A stretch of 64,000 bases of DNA from CAJCBL01 sp035298965 (lineage in GTDB: Bacteria > Verrucomicrobiota > Verrucomicrobiia > Opitutales > Opitutaceae), in the NCBI GenBank assembly GCA_035298965.1, contig DATGXO010000070.1, positions 1 through 64,000 of the forward strand, written 5' to 3'. Each line of letters begins with the position of its first letter. The first letter of the stretch is position 1. Of the stretch, positions 34,979 to 42,269 are shown one piece after another. The position numbers and the translations under genes were made by a program. Below the pieces are notes generated by a model, which saw only the letters and a program-made list of their open reading frames with translations, did not search any database and had not been told where the DNA came from.

Positions 34979-35302
34979 ATGAACGACGACACCTCCTCCA
35001 CGCCCATCCCTCCCGAGATCTATAGCGTGTTCGAATTCGCGCTGGTCTCCGTGCCTCAGGGTGCGCCGCGGCAGAGCGTGAAGAATGTCGCCGAGTTCGA
35101 GTCGATCGAGGAGGCGTTCGCGACCGCCCTCGCACTCGCCCGCCGCGAAGCCGCGATCCTCACCCACGTCTTCGCCAATCTCGCCTCCAGCGACGGTGAG
35201 CCGCCCGTCACGATCCTCTCGACCGAGTGGGGTTACGATGTCCGCCATGAACACCAGACACTCACCCGCTTCTGGGTCCACTCTCGGGCGAAGGCGCCCT
35301 GA
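34979..35302 (+). CDS. Small hypothetical protein
   Basis: 107 aa from ATG 34979 (MNDDTSSTPIPPEIYSVFEF). Soluble, no recognised domain. It has a helical centre (EFESIEEAFATALALARREA) and a beta-rich end (PPVTILSTEWGYDVRH, FWVHSRAKAP). It lies 131 bp after the DUF2937 gene and directly before a strong bidirectional terminator. An ATG 48 bp further upstream is possible but adds an unlikely leader. GC-rich codon use matches its neighbours, which supports a real gene. Confidence 0.6.
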   Translation: MNDDTSSTPIPPEIYSVFEFALVSVPQGAPRQSVKNVAEFESIEEAFATALALARREAAILTHVFANLASSDGEPPVTILSTEWGYDVRHEHQTLTRFWVHSRAKAP

Positions 35303-35308
35303 ACAAAC

Positions 35309-35341
35309 AAAAAGCCGCGCCATCTCGGGCGCGGCTTTTTT
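35309..35341. terminator. Bidirectional terminator between convergent genes
   Basis: Stem AAAAGCCGCGCC / GGCGCGGCTTTT around ATCTCG, with A-run before and T-run after, so it works on both strands. It lies between the small gene ending at 35302 and the convergent terC ending at 35350. Confidence 0.92.
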
Positions 35342-35349
35342 GCGTCCGC

Positions 35350-36090
35350 TCAGCGATATTGCTGATGCAACTCGACTGGCTTCACCGGTTCCTTCGCGCG
35401 CAACTTAAGATTCAACATCTCGACGCCGAACGAGAACGCCATGGCGAAGTACAGGTAGCCCTTCGGGATCGCCTGGTGCATCGACTCCGCCACGAGCGCC
35501 ACGCCGATCAACAGCAGGAATGACAGCGCGAGCATCTTCAGCGTTGGATGCCGATGGACAAAATCGCTGATCGCGCCGGCGAAAAAGAGCATCACTCCGA
35601 TCGCCAGCACCACCGCCGTGATCATCACCCACAGGTGTTGCGCCATGCCCACGGCGGTGATCACCGAGTCGAGCGAGAACACTACGTCGAGCAGCATGAT
35701 CTGCACGACGATCGCCGTGAAACTCGCCACCTTGCCGCCGATCTTCGTGCCGTCCTCGCCCTCGAGCTTCTCGTGGATTTCGAACGTGCTCTTCGCGATC
35801 AGGAACAAGCCGCCCGCGAGCAGAATCAGGTCACGCCCCGACACACCGTGGCCGAACACCGCGAACAGCGGCGCGGTCAATTTCGCCAGCCAAGCGATCG
35901 CACACAGCAGCAGCACGCGAGTGATCAACGCCAGCGCCAGCCCCGTCTGGCGCGCCTTCGCCTGCTGCTCCCGCGGCAGTTTGCCGGCGAGGATCGAGAT
36001 GAAGATCACGTTGTCGATCCCGAGCACGATCTCGAGCCCGGTGAGGGTTAGCAGGCTGATCCAGATCTGAGGGTCCGCGAGAAATTCCAT
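35350..36090 (-). CDS. TerC-family membrane protein (YgdQ/YjbE type)
   Basis: 246 aa from ATG 36090 (MEFLADPQIWISLLTLTGLE). It is the short TerC type with about seven membrane helices. Motifs are LEIVLGIDNVIFISILAGKL (about residues 19-38) and MLLDVVFSLDSVITAVGMAQ (about 132-151), each holding the conserved intramembrane Asp. Members of the wider family are linked to Mn2+ and other metal efflux. It is distinct from the longer Alx-type protein at 441. It ends at a shared bidirectional terminator and is divergent from the DUF151 gene. Confidence 0.9.
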   Translation of the reverse strand: MEFLADPQIWISLLTLTGLEIVLGIDNVIFISILAGKLPREQQAKARQTGLALALITRVLLLCAIAWLAKLTAPLFAVFGHGVSGRDLILLAGGLFLIAKSTFEIHEKLEGEDGTKIGGKVASFTAIVVQIMLLDVVFSLDSVITAVGMAQHLWVMITAVVLAIGVMLFFAGAISDFVHRHPTLKMLALSFLLLIGVALVAESMHQAIPKGYLYFAMAFSFGVEMLNLKLRAKEPVKPVELHQQYR

Positions 36091-36257
36091 GGCGCGCAGA
36101 AAGACCGCGCGCCCCTCCTCCGTCAACGCGCACCGGACTCGAAATCCGCAGGTATTTTCTCTTCGCGTCGCGCGCCGGCGGATTCGCAGTTTCCCTGCTT
36201 GCCGCGCCAGTCTCCCGACTTGCAGTCATCCACCGCCCTTCGCACATTCCCGCCCGC

Positions 36258-36758
36258 ATGCAGAACGATGTCGTCGAAGTCTCCGTCAAGGGTGTGATGC
36301 CCACCGCCAACGGTTGCGCCGTCTTCCTCGGCGACGACGACAAGAACTTCGTCATCTACGTCGATCACTCCGTCGGCAACGCCATCTCGATGACGATGCA
36401 GGGCGTGAAAAAGGACCGCCCGCTCACCCACGATCTCATCGGCAACATCTTCCTCGGCCTCGGCGTCACCCTCGAGCGGGTCATCGTCAACGACGTCGAC
36501 AACGGCACGTTCTTCGCCCGCATCATCCTCTCGATGCACAACGAGCTCGGCCGAAAGATCATCGAGGTTGACGCCCGCCCGAGCGACTCGCTCGTGCTCG
36601 CGCTCCAGCAGAAGAAACCCGTTTTCGTCGCCCGCTCCGTCTACGACTCAGTCGAGGACATGACCGAGATCCTTGAGCGCGTCCTCAAACAGCAGAACGA
36701 AGAAGATGAGGACGAGGACGACGAGGAAGACGAAGAGGAGAAGGACAAGCCGTTCTGA
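36258..36758 (+). CDS. Bifunctional nuclease-family (DUF151) protein
   Basis: 166 aa. Residues about 1-135 are a DUF151/bifunctional nuclease domain with KNFVIYVDHSVGNAI, RPLTHDLIGNIFLGLGVTLE and DARPSDSLVLALQQKKPVFV. The last 30 residues are an extreme acidic run (Glu/Asp-rich, ending EEKDKPF) that is not part of the usual domain and is likely disordered. Plant and thermophile homologues have been reported with RNase/DNase activity; the role in bacteria is unclear. Two identical palindromic repeats follow the stop codon. Confidence 0.9.
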   Translation: MQNDVVEVSVKGVMPTANGCAVFLGDDDKNFVIYVDHSVGNAISMTMQGVKKDRPLTHDLIGNIFLGLGVTLERVIVNDVDNGTFFARIILSMHNELGRKIIEVDARPSDSLVLALQQKKPVFVARSVYDSVEDMTEILERVLKQQNEEDEDEDDEEDEEEKDKPF

Positions 36759-36764
36759 ATGTAG

Positions 36765-36791
36765 CGAAACGCGCCACGCGTTTCGATCCGC
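36765..36791. repeat. Palindromic repeat, copy 1
   Basis: 27-bp sequence starting CGAAACGCGCCACGCGTTTC and ending GATCCGC. It contains a 9-bp stem (CGAAACGCG / CGCGTTTCG) with a CCA loop. An identical copy begins 76 bp downstream. A degenerate relative of the 43854 hairpin (GTCGAGCTTTACGTCTCG) lies between the two copies. Confidence 0.8.
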
Positions 36792-36840
36792 CTGTAGGTC
36801 GAGCTTTACGTCTCGCGCCGCTCGCCCGCCTCCCTCGTAT

Positions 36841-36867
36841 CGAAACGCGCCACGCGTTTCGATCCGC
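36841..36867. repeat. Palindromic repeat, copy 2
   Basis: Exact 27-bp copy of the sequence at 36765-36791, in the same orientation, between the DUF151 and dus genes. It looks like a REP-type intergenic element. Confidence 0.8.
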
Positions 36868-37020
36868 GCCCCGACGCCACCGCCTCTGAACACCGACCTC
36901 CATAGTCTGCCGCCCATCGGCCAGCCGTCTCCGGTTTCCGGTCTCCGGTCCCCGGTCTCCTCGCCCCGCCCGCTCCCGCCGCCGCTGCGCCCCGGTCTGC
37001 CGCTCTCCGCACTCGCGCCG

Positions 37021-38019
37021 ATGCAGGATGTGACGGACCTCGCGTTCTTCGGCGTGATCGCGCACTATGGCGCGCCCGACAATTTCTTCACCGAGTTCTT
37101 CCGCGTCCACGCCACCTCGCGACTCGAGGACCACATCGTCCGCTCGATCACCGAGAACAAAACTGGCCGCCCCGTCTTCGCCCAGCTCATCGGCGAAAGC
37201 CTGCCCGACCTCGCCCGCGCCGCCGCCGATCTCCTCCGCCTCCCCATCGCCGGCATCGATCTCAACCTCGGCTGCCCCGCCCCCAAGATCTACCGCAAGA
37301 ACGTCGGCGGCGGCCTCCATCGCGACCTCGCCAAAGTCGACGCGATTCTCCGCACGCTCCGGGCCGCCACGCCCGGTCTGTTCACCGTCAAGACCCGTAT
37401 CGGCTTCGACGACGGCGCCACGTTCGACGCGCTGCTCGAGCTGATCGACAAGCACGACGTCGACCTGCTCAGCGTGCACTGCCGCAGCGTGAAGGAACTC
37501 TACCGCGGCGAGCCGCACTACGAGTTCGCCGCCCGCGCCGCCGCCCGCCTGCGCTGCCCCGTGCTCGCCAACGGCGAAGTCTCCTCCGCCGCGAAGGCCG
37601 CCACCATCCTCGCCGCGACGCGCTGCGCCGGCGTGATGGTCGGCCGCCACGCGATCCGCAACCCCTGGCTCTTCCGCCAGCTCCGCGAGCACTTCGCCAG
37701 CGAACCCGTTTTCGCCCCCACGCTGGCCGATGTCCGCGAATACATCGACCGTCTTTACCGAGCGACGGCGAATCCCGCCGCGCCCGAGTTCGCGCGCACC
37801 GGCAAGCTCAAGAAGTACCTCAACTTCGTCGCGCAAAGCGTCGATCCCGAGGGCAAGTTTCTCCGCGCCATGCGCCACACGCGCACCGAGGCCGAGCTCT
37901 TCGCCGTCTGCGACGAACACCTCCTGCGCGAACCCGCGAAGCCCTTCGCCACCGAGCCCTACCCCGGCGTGATCGCCCGCCCCAACTGCGAGCTCCCGCT
38001 CGACATGGCCTGCACTTAA
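37021..38019 (+). CDS. tRNA-dihydrouridine synthase
   Basis: Flavin-dependent Dus enzyme that reduces uridines in tRNA. Clear motifs are IDLNLGCPAPKIYRKNVGGG (active-site Cys in GCP), VKTRIGFDDG, LLSVHCRSVKELYRGEPHY (conserved HxR) and VLANGEVSSA with GVMVGRHAIRNPWLF. The start is uncertain. Dus proteins normally open with the first barrel strand (here LSALAPMQDVTD), so translation probably begins before the ATG at 37021. No ATG, GTG or TTG occurs in frame between the repeats at 36841 and this ATG; the next in-frame ATG (36706) lies inside the DUF151 gene. A CTG or ATC start is possible. From 37021 the protein is 332 aa. Confidence 0.85.
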   Translation: MQDVTDLAFFGVIAHYGAPDNFFTEFFRVHATSRLEDHIVRSITENKTGRPVFAQLIGESLPDLARAAADLLRLPIAGIDLNLGCPAPKIYRKNVGGGLHRDLAKVDAILRTLRAATPGLFTVKTRIGFDDGATFDALLELIDKHDVDLLSVHCRSVKELYRGEPHYEFAARAAARLRCPVLANGEVSSAAKAATILAATRCAGVMVGRHAIRNPWLFRQLREHFASEPVFAPTLADVREYIDRLYRATANPAAPEFARTGKLKKYLNFVAQSVDPEGKFLRAMRHTRTEAELFAVCDEHLLREPAKPFATEPYPGVIARPNCELPLDMACT

Positions 38020-38175
38020 GCGTGGCTCGCTGAGGCGCAGCGCACGCCACGGCGAACAGCCCTGAACCAAGGCAGCGGCGATTCCGACCGCCGCGCACTT
38101 CCCCGCTTGCCGAGCTCCGGCGGCTCCGCCATTCCACTACCCGCGCCCCGCCCCCCGGCGAAACCTACTCGCCGC

Positions 38176-39708
38176 ATGTTCGCCACCATCTTCTCCGCCG
38201 CCCTCCAAGGCATCCACGCCGTTCCCGTCCAAGTCGAAGTCAACGCCGGCGAATCCGGCGACCTCCGCCTGATCCTCGTCGGGCTCCCCGACGCCGCCGT
38301 CAAGGAGTCGAACGACCGCGTCTTCTCCGCGCTCGCCAACAGCGGTCTGCGCCCGCCGCGTTCGCGCACCACGATCAACCTCGCACCCGGCGACATCCGC
38401 AAGGAGGGCCCGTGCTACGATCTGCCCATCGCGCTCGGCATGCTCGTCGCCACCGGCCAACTCGAGAGCGCCGCGCTCGAGGACTACCTCATCGCCGGCG
38501 AACTCGGGCTCTCCGGCGCCACGCGCGCCGTCCGCGGCGCACTCGCGATGGGTCTGCTCGCCCGCAAGCTCCGCAAACGCGGCCTGCTGCTCCCACCCGT
38601 CTCCGCCGAGGAAGCCGCGCTGGTCGAAGGCGTGCCCGTTTACCGGGTCCAGTCGCTCGACGAGGCCGTGCGTTTCCTCTCCGGCAAACTCGCACTGAAA
38701 CCGCTGCCCGCCGCACCACCCGCGCCCGCCGCCGCCCCGGAAGGCGCCCCCGATTTCGCCGAGATCAAAGGCCAGCAGACGGTCCGCCGCGCGGTCGAGA
38801 TCGCCGTGGCCGGAAACCACAATCTGCTTCTCGTCGGTCCGCCTGGTTCCGGCAAATCGATGGTCGCGAAACGTATCCCGACGATCATGCCGGAGCCATC
38901 GCTCGACGAGTTCCTCGAGATGCTGTCGATCCACAGCGCGGCGGGTCACACACTGCACGGCGGGCTCCGCACGTTCACCAGGCCTTTCAGAGCACCCCAC
39001 CACACCATTTCCGACGTGGGCCTGATCGGAGGCGGCACGATTCCGGGTCCCGGCGAGATCTCGCTCGCGCATCACGGTGTGCTGTTTTTGGACGAGCTGC
39101 CGGAGTTCAAACGCTCCGCGCTCGAGGTGCTCCGGCAACCCCTCGAAGACCATCACGTCTCGATCTCCCGCAGCGCGGGCAAGGTGACTCTGCCCGCCAA
39201 CATCATGCTGGTCGCCGCGATGAACCCGTGCCCGTGCGGATATCTTGGAGACCCGAAGCGCGAGTGCCGTTGTTCCCCGACGCAGGTTCAGCGCTACCGT
39301 TCGCGCGTCAGCGGTCCGCTGCTTGACCGCATCGATCTGCACATCGAGGCGCCCTCGCTCTCGGTCGCGGAGCTGCGCTCCGACCGCCTCGGCGAGAGCT
39401 CCACCGCGATCCGCCAGCGCATCCAGCACGCGCGCGTCGTCCAGCAACACCGCTACGCCGGCACGCGCACCCACACGAACTCCCGCATGTCGCAGGCGCA
39501 GATCCGCCGCCACTGCGCGCACGACACCACGCTCGGCGACCTGCTCGAGCATGCGATGCACGAACTCTCGCTCTCCGCGCGCGCCTACGACCGGATTCTC
39601 AAGGTCGCGCGCACCATCGCCGATCTCGCCGGCGCCGAGTCGATCGAGGCGCCGCACCTGCTCGAGGCGATCCAATACCGCGCTCTCGACCGTACGCGAC
39701 TGGTTTAG
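38176..39708 (+). CDS. comM: YifB/ComM-family Mg-chelatase-like AAA+ ATPase
   Basis: 510 aa from ATG 38176. N-terminal Lon-protease-like fold (residues about 20-170; ILVGLPDAAVKESNDRVFSA). Then the AAA+ core with Walker A LLVGPPGSGKSMVAKRIP, Walker B HHGVLFLDELPEF, and the CPCGYLGDPKRECRC cysteine cluster before the C-terminal helical domain. ComM homologues drive branch migration of recombination intermediates during natural transformation. With the pilT-like gene at 57.9 kb this hints at DNA-uptake capacity, though other competence genes are not seen here. Confidence 0.93.
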   Translation: MFATIFSAALQGIHAVPVQVEVNAGESGDLRLILVGLPDAAVKESNDRVFSALANSGLRPPRSRTTINLAPGDIRKEGPCYDLPIALGMLVATGQLESAALEDYLIAGELGLSGATRAVRGALAMGLLARKLRKRGLLLPPVSAEEAALVEGVPVYRVQSLDEAVRFLSGKLALKPLPAAPPAPAAAPEGAPDFAEIKGQQTVRRAVEIAVAGNHNLLLVGPPGSGKSMVAKRIPTIMPEPSLDEFLEMLSIHSAAGHTLHGGLRTFTRPFRAPHHTISDVGLIGGGTIPGPGEISLAHHGVLFLDELPEFKRSALEVLRQPLEDHHVSISRSAGKVTLPANIMLVAAMNPCPCGYLGDPKRECRCSPTQVQRYRSRVSGPLLDRIDLHIEAPSLSVAELRSDRLGESSTAIRQRIQHARVVQQHRYAGTRTHTNSRMSQAQIRRHCAHDTTLGDLLEHAMHELSLSARAYDRILKVARTIADLAGAESIEAPHLLEAIQYRALDRTRLV

Positions 39709-39726
39709 CCGCGCTGGCCGTGCGCG

Positions 39727-39921
39727 CTACACCGCTCGGCTTCTCAGTGCCGCAGCGATCGAGTCCGGCATCGGCCGGCAGCCGCAAACCTTCGCGTGTG
39801 CCTCATGCCACGCGATGCGCTGCGCGAGCGATGGGTTCTTCGGCATCTTGTTCCGCCGGTGCCAATCCGCGTTCAGTCGCGGCCGCTCGCCATCGGCGTG
39901 GGCGTGCAACGTGTTGGTCAT
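39727..39921 (-). CDS. Small conserved hypothetical protein
   Basis: 64 aa from ATG 39921 (MTNTLHAHADGERPRLNADW). The centre reads MPKNPSLAQRIAWHEAHAKV, followed by CGCRPMPDSI. I have seen this pattern (RIxWHxxHAxxCGCRxIP) in small uncharacterised bacterial proteins. The Cys/His content could bind a metal. It is convergent with comM (19 bp between the stops) and divergent from guaB. A longer frame to 40017 exists but its extra residues look non-coding. Confidence 0.55.
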   Translation of the reverse strand: MTNTLHAHADGERPRLNADWHRRNKMPKNPSLAQRIAWHEAHAKVCGCRPMPDSIAAALRSRAV

Positions 39922-40062
39922 GTCCGGCGTTTCTGCCGGCTCCGAACGAGTAACGCAAATCCGCTCATGCGAGGCCGCCCCGGCTTGTCGCCGCTCGCAT
40001 TTCGTCACGCCGCGCAAATCCGCATTGACCGCTTCGCCGCGCCGTCGAAGTTAAACTCGCCC

Positions 40063-41631
40063 ATGAGCTTCACTGCCGCCTCCGACGCGCAATTCTATCT
40101 CTCGGCCGACGAGTTTTTCGCCGCCAACCGGCCCATGGCCCTGACGTACGACGACGTCTCCCTGGCCACCCTCTACTCGGAGATCCTCCCGAAGGACGCC
40201 GACCTATCCACCGCCCTCTCGGATTCGTTGCGGCTCCAAGTCCCCGTCGTCTCGGCCGACATGGACACCGTCACCGAGTCGCGCATGGCCATCTCGATGG
40301 CGCTCAATGGCGGCATCGGCCTGATCCACTACAACATGCCCGCCAAGGAGCAGGTGAAGGAAGTCGCCCGCGTGAAACGCCACGTGCACGGCATGATCCA
40401 GGACCCGATCACCGTGCAACCCACGCAGCTCATCGGTGACATCCTCGCCCTCGTCGACCAGAAGCGCTTCGATTTCCGCGCGTTCCCCGTGGTCGACGAA
40501 AACGGCCGCCTCGCCGGCCTCCTCGGCGGCAACGTCGTCAAGGAGCGCTACCGCGCCAAGAGCGTCGCTGAGGCCATGACGGCCCGCGATCGCCTCTACA
40601 CGATCAACCTCCGCGATGTCGGCCCCGACCCGATCCGCGCCGCCGACCGTTTCTTCAACGAACACGTGGGCGTGAACAAGATGCTCGTCGTCGACGATGC
40701 CGGGAAGCTCCGCGGCCTCGTCACCAGCTCCGATGTCGAGCGCATCCTCTCCGAGGCGAAGACCATCCGGAAGCCCGCCCGCGACAGCGAGTTTCGCCTC
40801 GTCTGCGGCGCCGCCGTCTCGCCCGTCCGCAAGGCCGACGGCTCGCTCGACCGCGAGAAGATCATCGCCCACCTCGGCGCCCTCGTCGCCGAGCATGTCG
40901 ACTGCGTCGCCGTATCCACTGCCCACGGCCACACGAAGGGAGTCGGCGAGACCGTGAAGCTCATCCGCGAGGCGTTCCCCTCGCTCACCATCATCGCCGG
41001 CAACGTCACCAGCGGCTCCGGCGTCGAGTACCTCGCCGAGTGCGGCGCCAACGCCATCAAAGTCGGCCAGGGCCCCGGCTCCATCTGTACGACGCGCGTC
41101 GTCGCCGGCGTCGGCATCCCGCAGCTCACCGCGCTCCACGTCTGCTCGAAGGCGGCCGCGGCCAAAGGCGTGCGCCTCATCGCCGATGGCGGCATCGTGA
41201 AATCCGGCGACATGGTGAAAGCGCTCACGCTCGCCGATGTCGTCATGTGCGGCGGTCTGCTCGCCGGCTGCCGCGAAGCCCCGGGCGAGATCGTCGAGAT
41301 CGACGGCAAACTCTACAAACAGTACCGCGGCATGGGCTCGCTCGCCGCCATGAAGGCCGGCTCCGCCGCCCGCTACGGCCACGACAAGAACGACACCACC
41401 CGCAAGGTCGCCGCCGAAGGCATCGAGGCGCTCAAGGAAGTTTCCGGTTCGATCGACGACGTGCTCGGCCAGCTCATCGGCGGCATGCAGAGCGGCCTCG
41501 GCTACCTCGGCGCCCCGAATCTCGCCGCGCTCCGCCAGCGCGCCCGCTACATCCGCGTGAGCCCCGCCGGCCAACGCGAAGCCGCCCCGCACGACGTGAT
41601 CGAGATCAAGACGCACAAATCGCGCGACTGA
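40063..41631 (+). CDS. guaB: IMP dehydrogenase
   Basis: 522 aa from ATG 40063. It makes XMP from IMP with NAD+, the first committed step to GMP. The barrel contains TYDDVSLATLYSEILPKDAD, VSADMDTVTESRMA, the catalytic loop VGQGPGSICTTRVVAGVGIP with nucleophile Cys342, LIADGGIVKSGDMVKAL and YRGMGSLAAMKAGSAARY (flap region). A pair of CBS domains sits at about residues 105-245 (GMIQDPITVQPTQLIGDILA). A terminator follows. It is close to purA, so both branches from IMP (to GMP and AMP) start in this region. Confidence 0.96.
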   Translation: MSFTAASDAQFYLSADEFFAANRPMALTYDDVSLATLYSEILPKDADLSTALSDSLRLQVPVVSADMDTVTESRMAISMALNGGIGLIHYNMPAKEQVKEVARVKRHVHGMIQDPITVQPTQLIGDILALVDQKRFDFRAFPVVDENGRLAGLLGGNVVKERYRAKSVAEAMTARDRLYTINLRDVGPDPIRAADRFFNEHVGVNKMLVVDDAGKLRGLVTSSDVERILSEAKTIRKPARDSEFRLVCGAAVSPVRKADGSLDREKIIAHLGALVAEHVDCVAVSTAHGHTKGVGETVKLIREAFPSLTIIAGNVTSGSGVEYLAECGANAIKVGQGPGSICTTRVVAGVGIPQLTALHVCSKAAAAKGVRLIADGGIVKSGDMVKALTLADVVMCGGLLAGCREAPGEIVEIDGKLYKQYRGMGSLAAMKAGSAARYGHDKNDTTRKVAAEGIEALKEVSGSIDDVLGQLIGGMQSGLGYLGAPNLAALRQRARYIRVSPAGQREAAPHDVIEIKTHKSRD

Positions 41632-41659
41632 GGCGTACCGATTCGGTCGAGAGACGAGG

Positions 41660-41687
41660 GCCGGGGTCCACCGACCCCGGCTTCTTT
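41660..41687 (+). terminator. Terminator after guaB
   Basis: Perfect 9-bp stem (GCCGGGGTC / GACCCCGGC), 4-nt loop, followed by TTCTTT. It is 29 bp after the guaB stop. Confidence 0.85.
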
Positions 41688-41734
41688 CCGCCCAGCTGCG
41701 CTAATCCGTTTGGAACCTAACGCCTGTCACACCG

Positions 41735-42112
41735 ATGTCGGTCCGCTACGAAATCCCAGAATCAACGGACACCGATAAGCCCAAATCGGAAGAGGACCTC
41801 CGATTGGAGGCCATCGCCAGGAAAGCGTCGATCACGGATCCCGCATTCCACAATTGGAGGTGGTGGTATTGGGCCGGGGTGCGAACTGCTACAGCGCTCG
41901 TCTTCTGTGTTTCGGTCGTCGGAATGCTGGTTCTGTTCCGAGAGGAGCCGACGGAAGACCATCGATCCAGCCGTTTCAATAGGCTGATCGTGTACGTTCC
42001 GGTGCTTCTGGCCTCCGGCGTATATGGAGCCGGCTCGTGGTATTTCAGACGCAAGCTCAGGGTGCTTGCCAATCTCGACGGGACCGACACGCCCAAGGAA
42101 AAGTCCGCATGA
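41735..42112 (+). CDS. Hypothetical membrane protein of atypical composition
   Basis: 125 aa. A charged N-terminus (residues 1-45, SVRYEIPESTDTDKPKSEED), two membrane helices (about 50-68, ATALVFCVSVVGMLVLF, and 84-102, LIVYVPVLLASGVYGAG) and a basic then polar tail ending in KEKSA. It lies between guaB and purA but after guaB's terminator. Its codons use clearly more A and T in third positions than the neighbours (for example ATT, AAA, GGA, AGA), which suggests recent gain or weak selection. No domain is recognised. Confidence 0.65.
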   Translation: MSVRYEIPESTDTDKPKSEEDLRLEAIARKASITDPAFHNWRWWYWAGVRTATALVFCVSVVGMLVLFREEPTEDHRSSRFNRLIVYVPVLLASGVYGAGSWYFRRKLRVLANLDGTDTPKEKSA

Positions 42113-42269
42113 CAATGCCGCCGGCCACCCTCTCCACCTCCGCGCTCGCCAAGCGCCCCGACGGTCCTTTTCCTGACCCGCTGCACTGTCACAACGCGCC
42201 CGATTTCCACCGCCGACCCGTTCGCCAATCCGCAATTCGAATTCCGCAATCCGCATTTCTCCCGCCGCC

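Noticed and set aside
42122..42136. 11-bp match (CCACCCTCTCC) to the 3' end of tRNA-Ser, considered as an att site pairing with 51.7 kb
   Set aside because: The match is short, both DNA and codons are GC-rich, no integrase lies between, and the interval is core genes such as purA. It is most likely chance.
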